Below, piece by piece: positions 13,228-24,934 of a stretch of 64,000 nt of DNA. The position numbers and the translations under genes are program-made. Each line of letters begins with the position of its first letter. Position 1 is the stretch's first letter. The stretch lies in NCBI RefSeq assembly GCF_000247815.1, contig NC_021677.1:40367717-40431716 (forward strand). The letters run 5' to 3'. The DNA is from Ficedula albicollis. Lineage: Eukaryota > Chordata > Aves > Passeriformes > Muscicapidae. The notes beneath the pieces are model-generated. The model saw only the letters and a list, made by a program, of their open reading frames with translations. It ran no database searches and was not told where the DNA came from.

Positions 13228-14946
13228 CAAAGACTTTTTTGGTTGGTGAGAGATAATGACGGTGTGCTGGGGCTGTCCACCATGTCAGCAATCTATTTTT
13301 TGAAAAATGTGTGTAAGGCTTGAATAGCCTCTAAGCACAGCAGGAGAGGTCTCAGCATGGAGCATTAGGCCCACGGGTTTCCTAATCTGAGAATTACCTG
13401 GGAATGGCTACTAGCAGAAATCACATCCTTGTCCTTTTTGTTGGTTTTTTTTATTATTAAAAGAAATTCTTTCTTGCTAAGCCTCCTTTTCAAAATTTCA
13501 CAGTTCTCGGCATGCCATTTTCCCTGATGAGGAACACACTCCTACACTGTGTCCTCAGTTCTTTCAGAGGAGGATGCCCTGCCAGAAGCATCAAGGGGCC
13601 ATCACACACAGAGCACTGCCAGGCTGGCAAAGAGGAGGTCACCTGCACATACATTATTTAAAGCAAGGCCCAGACCAACTCCTCCCTCGAGTGCTCCTGA
13701 GCCAGGCTGCTCCAAAATGCAATTGTTTGAAATGTCATGTCAGAAGGACCTTTACCAGCAACTGCTGGAAAAGAAACGTTTTGGAAGGATGCATGTGTTT
13801 TAGATCTTTTTAGGGGTTGGTGTCTCAGGGAAATGGGCTGATTCCATCATTTTGTGTCTGTTTTCTCTGGGTCAAGGTAGTTCATGGCTGTTTGATTACT
13901 TTTCATAACAAATATGGGGTTTCTGTCTGAAATAAAGCCAGTGCACAGAGTGCAAAGTGCTGTTCCACAAGGGAAAGTAGCTTAAGGTTTCAAGGTATTG
14001 AATTGCTCCCTTGTGTACATGAGTGTTTTTGCTTTAAAAATGTGTCACAAAGTAATGCGGGGAAAAAAAAGAGAGGAAAAGATCGGAAGAGCGCAAAGAC
14101 TTTTTTGGTTGGTGAGAAATAATGACGGTGTGCTGGGGCTGTCCACCATGTCAGCAATCTATTTTTTGAAAAATGTGTGTAAGGCTTGAATAGCCTCTAA
14201 GCACAGCAGGAGAGGTCTCAGCATGGAGCATTAGGCCCACGGGTTTCCTAATCTGAGAATTACCTGGGAATGGCTACTAGCAGAAATCACATCCTTGTCC
14301 TTTTTGTTGGTTTTTTTTATTATTAAAAGAAATTCTTTCTTGCTAAGCCTCCTTTTCAAAATTTCACAGTTCTCGGCATGCCATTTTCCCTGATGAGGAA
14401 CACACTCCTACACTGTGTCCTCAGTTCTTTCAGAGGAGGATGCCCTGCCAGAAGCATCAAGGGGCCATCACACACAGAGCACTGCCAGGCTGGCAAAGAG
14501 GAGGTCACCTGCACATACATTATTTAAAGCAAGGCCCAGACCAACTCCTCCCTCGAGTGCTCCTGAGCCAGGCTGCTCCAAAATGCAATTGTTTGAAATG
14601 TCATGTCAGAAGGACCTTTACCAGCAACTGCTGGAAAAGAAACGTTTTGGAAGGATGCATGTGTTTTAGATCTTTTTAGGGGTTGGTGTCTCAGGGAAAT
14701 GGGCTGATTCCATCATTTTGTGTCTGTTTTCTCTGGGTCAAGGTAGTTCATGGCTGTTTGATTACTTTTCATAACAAATATGGGGTTTCTGTCTGAAATA
14801 AAGCCAGTGCACAGAGTGCAAAGTGCTGTTCCACAAGGGAAAGTAGCTTAAGGTTTCAAGGTATTGAATTGCTCCCTTGTGTACATGAGTGTTTTTGCTT
14901 TAAAAATGTGTCACAAAGTAATGCGGGGAAAAAAAAGAGAGGAAAA
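13228..14946. repeat. 866-bp tandem duplication with adapter-like filler
   Basis: Copy 1 (13228-14080) and copy 2 (14094-14946) are the same over ~853 bp, with one difference seen near the left end (GAGAGATAATG versus GAGAAATAATG). The junction holds AGATCGGAAGAGCG (14080-14093), the common stem of Illumina TruSeq adapters. The duplicated open frames (84 and 79 codons) are not recognisable genes. Confidence 0.95.
14080..14093 (+). other. Probable sequencing-adapter remnant
   Basis: Fourteen bases, AGATCGGAAGAGCG, identical to the start of the Illumina TruSeq adapter read-through sequence. They sit exactly between the two copies of an 866-bp duplication and belong to neither copy, apart from the first shared A. 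Residual adapter in a mis-joined contig is the simplest reading. Confidence 0.85.
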
Positions 14947-16470
14947 AAAGTGATGAAGTCCATTTGTTACTCAAACAGCCACATCCAGATATTAAAGACA
15001 GATTTTAGCACTTACATCCTCCTTCCAAAAAATCCTTCATCCCTGTGAGGTGCTTTAGTGAAGTGCCCAGAGCTATTAAAAGATTGGGAATGATGCACGA
15101 CCCTGGCTCTGAATGAGCACCCTTGGCTGAAGTTTCATCACAGAAAATCAGGAGTCACCTATTCCCTAAAATTAGATTTTCTGCAGCCTGTTTTTTTCAT
15201 CCAGGCAGTGTCTGCAGCATTAGGCAGGACACAAAGTAAAAGCTCAGCTCTGCTGTTGGCGGGCAAGGGTTGAGCAGAAGCTGTCCCCTTTAATGGGAAA
15301 GGAAACTAAATTAATCCTGTTCAGACTCAAAGCCTACCATCAGAAGAAGGCTGACAGGTCAGTGGAGAACTGCTCTACATAGCCACATTTTTGCTGTATT
15401 AATTTCCCTGCTGCTCAGTCAGAAGATTCAAGAGCAAATCCACTTTGCAACTAACATGTAAATAGAGAAAATGTTTTAGAAAATAGTGGGAACCAGTATC
15501 ACCATGGTGAAAGTCTGCATTACCCAGCTTTGCTTTTCTCAGGAACAAGGCTGCCTTTCCAGGGTGGTCTGCTGGTGCTTGTTCTCATGGTCCTTGAAAG
15601 CAACAGATATTAAATAGGGATTTTGCAGATGGGGGAGGCTCAAACTCAGTGTTGAGCACTACACTGGAGCAACTCGTCTGGGGCAGAATTCCTACCTTCT
15701 TGCCTTATTTCAGAGAGCAAAGATGGCAGGCTTTTCTCCCAAAACTTTCCCCATCATCTCAGCTGGAAAGGAAAAACTCCTTGTTTCACTCAAAGTCAGA
15801 AATTCAGAATATTAGAGGATTTTATCAGTTAGATAGAGACCAACTTTCTTTGCCTTAAACGAGCTTCTCTTTCTTGTCTTGCTAATGCAGAAGCTTGCAA
15901 AACAGTTTTCCAATTAACTGGGGATGGTATGCATGTTAACTGCTGAACTGCATTAAATTATTGTGCACTTTATATTGTCATTATTGGAAAGTGGGGTTAA
16001 ATTTAGCTGTCATCTCATGAAGCTGAGGCTTGACTTCTACTACCCCCGTGTTTTGGCTGCTCATCATCTCAGGCAACTGCAGGACATGATGTTAGACCTG
16101 CCCCTCAGCGTGACTGCAAGCAGGACAATGCAGGGAGGACTGTCCTGCGATAATTCCATTTGTCTTGTTTTTGTCTCTCTTTTGCTACCTTTCCCTGTCT
16201 TCTCCTACAAGACCTTTTTCTCCCTTTTCTTCTTATTCAGGACTCCTGTGTCCCTTCTCCCACCTTCTGGTTGGTCCCATTTTTATCCTCCTTTTCTGAC
16301 ACTTCACTTTTCTCTGTGCCCCCATCTCTGTCTGGAGTTTCTAGATGCCCACACATCAGTGCTACACGCGACAAGTCAGGTTTTCTGATCCTCCTTCACA
16401 CCTAACCACACTATTGTTGACTTCCAAGAGTCAAGAAAGAAAAGGTGGGTAGTTGCCCTCCAGGGAATGC
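14947..16470. other. Gene-poor DNA, no recognised gene
   Basis: No exon, repeat end or RNA gene recognised. The region 16180-16320 is pyrimidine-rich on the plus strand, which keeps one frame open without any family resemblance. Confidence 0.5.
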
Positions 16471-17196
16471 AGAAATGCATGAGCTGGGTGACCCAGGCAT
16501 TGGATGCTGTTGGAAAGGTTCAGTTCTGATCCAGGATTGGAAAGCTGCTTCATTGCCACTGACTTTTGCTGTCTCTCTGGGGTTGGCCTCCATGGTCTCA
16601 GCTGAGTGCTCATGAGAGGTGATCCCAAGGCTCTGGGGCTGAGCACAGGCATCCCCTTGGAGGTAGATGGGTCTCCTTTGGGCAGGTTTTCAATGACAGT
16701 TTTGCTGGCCTTGAAGACGGACTGATGTTTGACAGAGAACCTGTTATCTCTGCTTTACACGTGCCAGGCAGAATGCCCACACCCTGCAGTGCCCGCACTC
16801 CAGGCCAAAGGGAGAGACACCACGCTGGGTCCGAGAAATGCATGAGCTGGGTGACACAGGCATTGGGTGCTGTTGGAAAGGGTTCAGTTCTGATCCAGGA
16901 TTGGAAAGCTGCTTCATTGCCACTGACTTTTGCTGTCTCTCTGGGGTTGGCCTCCATGGTCTCAGCTGAGTGCTCATGAGAGGTGATCCCAAGGCTCTGG
17001 GGCTGAGCACAGGCATCCCCTTGGAGGTAGATGGGTCTCCTTTGGGCAGGTTTTCAATGACAGTTTTGCTGGCCTTGAAGACGGACTGATGTTTGACAGA
17101 GAACCTGTTATCTCTGCTTTACACGTGCCAGGCAGAATGCCCACACCCTGCAGTGCCCGCACTCCAGGCCAAAGGGAGAGACACCACGCTGGGTCC
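16471..17196. repeat. About 363-bp tandem duplication
   Basis: Two abutting copies (about 16471-16832 and 16834-17196). They differ by a few substitutions and one G insertion in the first ~60 bp and look identical after that. Both copies carry the same minus-strand open frame (about 115 and 74 codons). I do not recognise a protein family and see no splice or start context to support a gene. Confidence 0.85.
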
Positions 17197-20100
17197 ACAT
17201 GGCAGGGGGGGATTTCTGGAAATCACCTGGGTGGGCAACAAGCTTCCAAGGACCTGCCTGCCAGCCTGCCCCCACAGCTCCCCACCCCAGCCCCTTCCTG
17301 GGTCACACAACCCAGGAGAACATTTTGGGATGCTTTAAGCTGATCCTGTATGGGCTGCTCTGCGTTGAAGTGCCTGCCAGGGCAGGGGCCCTTCATTGCC
17401 AGCACACTGCTGACAGTACAAGTTCCTGCAGCCAGCCCCGCCAGCCCCCTCACTCACACTTATTGGAAAAAATAATTGGATGGATTGAAGTGCAGCACCG
17501 TTTTACTCAACAGATAAGAAATTTCATATCTGCCCTGATTAAGGGCCAAGAGATATGAGCTCGCTCCAGAGCCAGCAGCAGAGGCAATTTCATTTCACTT
17601 CTGCTGACAGAGAAAGAAGTTTGAGGGGCTGAGCACTGCTGCAATTTGCTGCATTAATGTCACCACAGGAGGGACATGCCTGCTCCCTGCGTGCTTGGGG
17701 ATACTGAGGACTCAGGGATGCTGAAGAGCTCGGCCAGGAAGGCATCATGCCAGCTGGATGTCATCTGGCAGTGAACACAATGAGGGCTTGGGGCAGTGTG
17801 AGATGCTCATCCTCCTGCTCAGCACCTGGAGGGCAGGGGGGTCCCAAGCCCTTGCTGCCTGTGCTGGTGGTACCTGGCACCTCTGTTCTTTCATCATAAG
17901 TGCAAAATACCCAGACTGGTGAAGAAAATCAAAGTCAGGCTGAAGCCATCACAGCACTTGGGTGTGTTTAAGCTTGGTATCACTCTGTGTCAGATGTGTA
18001 GCACTTTTGTGATGTCTTTCACACCGCAGCATGACAAAATGTCTTTACTAGAAGTATTGCCTAATTCTCTTGGAACTGAATTCCCTACTGCTTTCTGGCT
18101 GTCTTGCTGCCAGAGACCATGTGAAATGGGCTGTGTCACAGCACAGTGAGCTCTGCAGATGGGCCAGAACACAAATGAACATCATGGCAGGGGCCCATGT
18201 GCTTGAACATCTCTGTCCTCAGCAGTGGTCTGAGGTGTGCAGCAAGTCCATGTACTCTCCAAGGTAGGCTGGGTGTCCTTCATGACCCAGAAAGGCCAGC
18301 TGGCCTGGAACAAATTGGTCTCAGTAGTCCTGGCCTCCAACAGGGCAAAGTTCAGTGACGGAAAATTTGAGCAGCTCTCCAGCTTTGCAACCAAAGCTGG
18401 AGTAGGTGAGTGTGCAGGTATGAACAGGAGGCATGAAGAGAAGGACCTTTGCCTGTACTAAGAGTGAAACCAGTGAAGTTATTAATTGCCATCTTCATGA
18501 TGAGCCAGAGCAGGATGCTACACTAAGCGGGGGGAAATGGCATCTGAGGTTGAGTAAGCAAAGTCAGGAGGAGATAAAAATGACAGCAAGTGTGAAGTTG
18601 TTCCTTGAACACAGGGTCCATTGAGTGCAAAAGTCAAGGGACAGAGGAGGAAGAGACATGGGGAGCACTGAGGACCAGGCCACTAGTTTCCTGATAGCAC
18701 AAGCACTTGTCATGCAGACAGTGCTGTCAATCTTCTTGACATCATTCCTAAGATTATGGAGTTTGACACCCCTCCTTTGGGGCCAGTGTCCACAGGCATA
18801 TTTCTGTGAGCTGCAGATAAATTTTTTCACAGCTTTTAATATTTCTTTCATATTTTCAAAATGAAAATAATTTCTAGCTGGCCACAGCGTAAGGTGGACT
18901 ATGTAACCAGGAAACATTGGCAGTGTTGCATCCTGCATTATGGGCAATCCTGGTGAAGGAAATAGGAGTGGTTTGGCTAAGGTGGCATGTCCTTGGGATC
19001 CAGGAGCATCCAAAATGCTCCCAACACCAGAGAGCAAAGAGCAGCAGGTTCACATGGTGCTGTTTCTAGACCTCAAAATACACCAGTCCCTAGCTGATCC
19101 ACAAAATGGGAGAGATCAAGCACCCTTCATATACTGAGAGACTTTTGGGGAGCTGAGTACACCAACACACAACCCTGCACAATGCATAGGGCAGAGATGA
19201 AACAGGGACAGAGAGAAGTGTGATAAATGTACTCCTGCTGTCAGCCAGGGCCAGGCACTGGTGTTCACAGGTGGAAACCAGGAAGGTTTCAACTCTCTTA
19301 CAAAACTGATGTTGAGTTTTTAAATCAATAGCTTCACCTCCTAAAATGTTCCAGAAGAACCTGTAACGATTTTTAATCTATTCTAAATGTCAGAACAACC
19401 AGAGTTCCCTTCTGAAAAGCTTGCAGGCAGTGATGCTGGGAGCCAGGCAGGCAGGGAGTGCAGCTCCATCTGTCTGCTTTGGACCACACAGCTGCCACAG
19501 GGGCTGTCTTGTACCTATCCATGGTCCATGGCTGCTGCAAGGAGCCTTGGCCCTGGCTGCAGGCAGCAAAGAGCTTTATTTCTTGAGCTATTTTGTATTA
19601 AAGCAGGAATATATACAGAGAAGACCTGTGCCCCGAGACAAAACTTTATCACTATCTGTTGCTGCTATGTATGGCCTAATTTGGAGGAACTAGGCTCCGG
19701 GGAATGTTTTCAGTCCCCCAGAGGGGAAGGATGTTAACCCTGAAACCTGCCCTGGCTTAAGGAAAATGTCTCTGGCAGCTGTCAGGGCTGAGAGGTCCTC
19801 AGGGCCCTGGTCTGGGAGTGCTGGTGTCAAGCCTGTTGCAGTGACACAAGGCATTCTCAGGACTGAGCTGCTTCAGTGGAGATGCTTTCAGCAGTCCTCT
19901 TGTTCCTCTAGGGATTTGCAGGCAGATCAAGTCACAACTGCTGCTTGCTTTTTTCTCTCTTACTTTTGTAGATGTATTTTCCTCACGCTTCCTCTGGCAA
20001 GCCTGTCTTTCCCTCCTCCAGGCTGCAGGAGAAGAAGCGGTGAAGAGAGGAAAATACTGAATTCATGGAAATAGGTCAGAGACTTTCAGGTCTCACAGTG

Positions 20101-20529
20101 TGCCAGAACGGGTTATTGTGACAGGCAAGCTTTAAGCTATGTAAGCCATGAAATGAGGCAGAGGGTTCTGCCTGACACCAGCTTTGGTCACCCTCCCAAC
20201 TCAAGGACATATCTTGTAAAGGTTTGTGTTATTGAGCTCAAACAAGCCCCAGAGAGCGCAGCCCTGTCTGGCATGGGCAATTGTGAAACCCCCTGCCAAA
20301 CCTGTGCCCTTAGCCTCTCTAAGCTGCTGAGGCCTGGGGTGGGCATTGGTGAGAGGTGTGTAGGTGGTCAAAGCTGTACCACAGCCTCTGCCCAGCCCAG
20401 AGGTGCTGTGTGAGACCAGAGGTCTCAGCGTGCCGTGGTACACTGTGTCGGAAATGGTAATCTCCTCTTGACATCTAATCTGGCTGCTGAAAAGCACATA
20501 AATCTCTCAACAGGCTACACAGGACACAG
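17197..20529. other. Gene-poor DNA, no recognised gene
   Basis: Nothing recognisable as coding, RNA or mobile. The longest minus-strand open frame (18564-19037, 157 codons) has no known motif and no supporting splice context. Confidence 0.5.
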
Positions 20530-21343
20530 CATTTGGTGTCTGTGCCTGCTCCCCTCTCTCCAATCTATAAATCTTGCATTCAAGCTCTCCAAGGGTCCCC
20601 TTGATTATGAACATAATTTTGCCAGAAAGCTCTGTGCTTCCTTCCCCATGCTGCCTGAACGACTGAAGGATGGTTCTAGCTTACTTATAGTTCCTTTCCC
20701 CACTATCATATGTCAAATATAATCAGGGCCCCAGACTTCACCCCAACAGCAGAGCTGAGACTTGAGCCAAAGGCAGGGGCAGGCACATCATCCTGTGGAT
20801 ACCTGTGCCATCTTTCTACTGCAGGCACAGAAATGCTGGTGTAAGTTAGGTCAGGGAGAAACAGTAAGGAGCTCCACATGGAGCTGCCCTGGGCACAAAT
20901 GGGACCTGCCCAAATTGTGTCAAGCAGTTCTGCTCCCATTTGGTGTCTGTGCCTGCTCCCCTCTCTCCAATCTATAAATCTTGCATTCAAGCTCTCCAAG
21001 GGTCCCCTTGATTATGAACATAATTTTGCCAGAAAGCTCTGTGCTTCCTTCCCCATGCTGCCTGAACGACTGAAGGATGGTTCTAGCTTACTTATAGTTC
21101 CTTTCCCCACTATCATATGTCAAATATAATCAGGGCCCCAGACTTCACCCCAACAGCAGAGCTGAGACTTGAGCCAAAGGCAGGGGCAGGCACATCATCC
21201 TGTGGATACCTGTGCCATCTTTCTACTGCAGGCACAGAAATGCTGGTGTAAGTTAGGTCAGGGAGAAACAGTAAGGAGCTCCACATGGAGCTGCCCTGGG
21301 CACAAATGGGACCTGCCCAAATTGTGTCAAGCAGTTCTGCTCC
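20530..21343. repeat. 407-bp perfect tandem duplication
   Basis: Copy 1 (20530-20936) and copy 2 (20937-21343) abut directly and appear identical, with no diverged bases and no filler. That is what a very recent duplication or an assembly duplication would look like. Confidence 0.9.
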
Positions 21344-21649
21344 CTTTCAGAATGCCTGGGTTGTGCCCATGTGAAACATGCTTGACACACAAAGCTTGCC
21401 TCAAAATGCAGTTTTCAGGATGCCCAACTTTTCAGACACGTTTGTAGAAAGATTTCTCTGAAAATGTATGGAACAATTTTTTTCCTGAAAATGTCAAAAC
21501 ATTATGTTTGGACATTTTACAAATCCAGTAGCTTGGCTTTCTTTCAACATGACAGTTTCATTTCAAAACTAACCTACCTTTATTGTTTTTTAAAGAGAAA
21601 TAATATGAAATATTTGGGATTCAAATTGATATTTCCTTTTTTATTTTTT

Positions 21650-21873
21650 GCAAGTACCTCCTCAAGTTTTCCATTTGGTTTGAATGGGCAGGTCTCCCCC
21701 TTCCTCCTATCTGTGTATTAAGGAAAAGGGATGGGTTATGTAGTCTCCCCATGGAATTTTTTTTTGCAAGTACCCCCTCAAGTTTTCCATTTGGTTTGAA
21801 TGGGCAGGTCTCCCCCTTCCTCCTATCTGTGTATTAAGGAAAAGGGATGGGTTATGTAGTCTCCCCATGGAAT
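21650..21873. repeat. 116-bp tandem duplication
   Basis: Copy 1 (21650-21757) and copy 2 (21766-21873), offset 116, differ at one base (CCTCCTC versus CCCCCTC). They are separated by a T-rich link. Confidence 0.9.
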
Positions 21874-22229
21874 CAAGAGTACAGGAAGCTTGCCCAGGAT
21901 ACTCCTTCTCTTTGTGCTGGAGCACTGCCTTGAATACCTGTATTCCCCTCCCTTTTCTCCCTCCCTGAGGTTTTACTCCACTGCCCTGTTGCTCCATCCT
22001 GGAAATAAAAATGTTGCTGTCAAGGCTGCCTGTATCTCTCCACTCTCCACCCTCCCTGCCGCCTTCCAAAGTGTTTTCCATTAAAGCTAAAGATTAATTT
22101 CTAACCTCACTGACTGACAATGTGCCGAGGGGGGAAAAATGGTGCAGGCTAAGGAGTGAAAGACATGGAGGCTATGGAAGAAAACAAAAAATCAGGGGTG
22201 ACATCAGTTCAATATAAGTAGCTTTCTAG

Positions 22230-22690
22230 CAGAGCAGGGTGTGTGGGGATGGCTCTGGGGTGCATGCAGTCCCCCAAAACCTGCCCTGCAGAGCCTGGGA
22301 CCAGCACATTCTCATCACATTCTTGTCTCTGGCCTGGCTGGGGGTGAGCTGGGACAGCCGGGGTGTTGCTACCTTCATCAGAAGCATCAGGATGCTCCTG
22401 CTCTCCCGGCCTTCAGCCGGCCCAGGACAGGAGGAAACCCTCATTTTCCTCCATCGACTCCCTGCACAGCTGCCACCGATTGCTATGGAAACCCGGGAGG
22501 ATGCAAAGCAGGGGAAAGCTGCCTGGCTGGGAGGCTCCCGCAGTGGGAAGGGGTCCCGCAGGAGGAGGCACGATGTGACAGGCAGTTCTGCTGGGGTGAG
22601 CCCGGGGCCAAGCCCCTGCGGGAAGGCAGAGGATGAGTGCTGGCTCGGCCTCCCCATCCCACTGCCCCCGGGGGGATTGAGGTGCTAGTT
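22230..22690. promoter_or_regulatory. G/C-rich patch with an RFX-like motif
   Basis: This ~460-bp block is clearly richer in G+C and CpG than its surroundings. It contains ATTGCTATGGAAAC (22479-22492), two mismatches from the RFX X-box. A plus-strand frame stays open for 149 codons and a possible donor (GGGGTGAGC) lies near 22595. It might be a promoter or first exon of an unrecognised transcript, but no protein similarity supports that. Confidence 0.25.
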
Positions 22691-22739
22691 ACTGCCTAAG
22701 GCTCAATCCCGGGGGGATTGAGGTGCTAGTTACTGCCTA
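22667..22739. repeat. 41-bp-offset tandem duplication
   Basis: A 32-bp segment beginning CCCGGGGGGATTGAGG occurs at 22667-22698 and again at 22708-22739. Confidence 0.9.
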
Positions 22740-24787
22740 CAGAGGATTCTGTGCTTTTCCTCTCTCTGTCTCTGCATCAGTCATGACAGGAGCTTGCAGC
22801 AGAAAAGCACCTCCCTCACCAGCTGGGAACTGTTGCCAGATTTCAGCTTCACCAGCCTTTCTTCCTCTACCAATATACAGGGGTTTTATGTGCAGCTCAA
22901 AGGCTCTTGTGTTTCACTTTCTTGTGAGGATTATCAAAGTACTCGCAGAATTTTTTTCTTTCTTATTTTTTTTAATGTTTAGCAGCTTTTAAGAGGGGTC
23001 TCAGCACAGGCAAGAGGCTCTCACCAGGCACAGGTTCTGCCTTCCCCTTTGAGCAGCAGAAAGACAGCAGAGAGAGAATGCCTCTTAATTAGTGAGCCAG
23101 TGCCTCCCTTCCTTTCTCTCCCTGTCCAAGCCCCAGCAAAAGGCCATGAACATCCATCTAGGGCACCAAAATCAGCTTCTGATGACAGTGCCATTGGCTA
23201 GGCATGCTAGTGTCCTGGCAGCTCTGTGAAACTCCGAGGAAAACATGTAACAATTTTCCTTATCAAAGACACCAAAACAGCTTTATCTACCCTAGGTATG
23301 TTCCCAGTTCTTCCTCCCTTTTAGTATCTCTTAGCTGTTAATGCAGACAGACTCCTGCTGATACTCTTATCTCAGCAATACAGATTATGAGGTGACATGA
23401 GCAAAGGTTATGCTGGCCAAGTTAAGACAAGCTATCTGTGCAGGCAGTCTCTGAATAGCATGGCCTGTATTGGGATCACCAGCCAAAAGCATACCAGAGA
23501 AGCACATGCATAGGAAGTATTAGGCTTTTAAGGATGCCCAGGTTATGTCTCCTCCCTCTCTTCCCCTGGGGTAAATTAACACTGAGAAAATCTTTTCCAG
23601 TGCTGCTGGCTCTGCCAGCAATGCACACATGAAGATATTTGGGACCCAGATACTCGGCTACGCAGTGACTCTGCTAATGAAATGTACTCCTGGGAAACCT
23701 GCTGACCCAAGGAACAGGCCTGCCTGCACAGAATTGAGCTGGGGAGAGAAAGCAGGTGTTTAGATCAGACCTGAGAGACTTTAGCAAGGTAGCAGCTGAA
23801 TCACCATGCTGCTTGAGGTATGAATGTGAGCAAGCCCAAGGGACAGGCAAATGCTGTCTGCAGCCCTTGCTGAGGAGTGGTGCAGTGCCCCTCACACCAG
23901 TTTGTGAGAAGAGGGAGCCAGAAAGAGAGCTGCTCCCTGGCACTCAGCATCCCTTTTTTATGTAAAAAGGTGGGTGTTGTTTTCAGTCGTTCCTGAATCC
24001 TGACTTTGATGTGACAATTTGTGCAGGAAGATACAAAAGAAAGCAGGGAGATCTAGAAAATGCTTCTTGCCTGAGCTGAGTTTTAGTTAGACTCCTATAA
24101 TTAACGACTGCAGTTCTCCTAAGAAAGATCCCAGCTGCTTTCCTCTGCAGCTTGCTCTATAAATTTTTCTCTCACACAACTGACACGCACCAAAACTCAT
24201 TCCTGTGAGGAAGGGAATGAGCATATATAAATCAAATCTGAAAAACACGAGCAAGAGGAGAGGGGTAAAAGGAGCACAGACTCCAAAAGAAGTTCTATAA
24301 ATCAACTTCCCTGGGAGCATGCGATCAGGCCCCTCTGAGCAAGAGGTAGCTTGCAGGATCATGTGTAACAAGCCCTTCACGTCTGATCATTAAGTGAAGA
24401 GCTCAGGCAGTAAGTGAGACCTCTCTGTGCCCAGCAAAGACATGCTGTGCAAAGCGTGCCCTCATTTTGTCTTGGGATAAACAACACTCTCAATAAGATG
24501 TTCTGCTGAACTACTCGGTGTTTAGAGCAGCCCCACGGGAGCTAGAACCTTCCTGTCCATCCCTAAGTCTTCAGGAACTCTCCCAAACTGAGTAGTCTCA
24601 TCTGCCCTGCAAAATTCTCTCATCCAGCACAGATGGGAAGGACATTAACCTGCAAAGCCCAGGATATTGTAGAAACAGGCATTCTTGAGCAGCAGAAGTC
24701 TGTTCCTCAGATCCTCACAATAGGTGCCTTTACTGCTTTGGAGAACTAGCTCTTGCTCCTAAGCACATAAAACAATCACCAAGGCTC

Positions 24788-24934
24788 TGTGCACTCTCAT
24801 TTTCAGATCTGCTGCCTTTTCTCCAGGCTAGTGGGGCCCAGTTCTTGAAAAGCAGGTAATTTGTGCACTCTCATTTTCAGATCTTCTGCCTTTTCTCCAG
24901 GTTAGTGGGGCCCAGTTCTTGAAAAGCAGGTAAT
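24788..24934. repeat. 74-bp tandem duplication
   Basis: Two 73-bp copies (24788-24860 and 24862-24934) differ at two bases. Confidence 0.9.

Noticed and set aside
13549..14679. Twin 84- and 79-codon frames repeated 866 bp apart, as a possible duplicated gene pair
   Set aside because: The whole 853-bp segment is copied, including non-coding DNA, with an adapter remnant at the join. There is no family resemblance or splice context.
16610..17198. Repeated minus-strand frame starting MEANPRETAKVSGNEA as a possible gene
   Set aside because: It is repeated only because the DNA is duplicated. No recognised domain, and no consistent start or splice signals.
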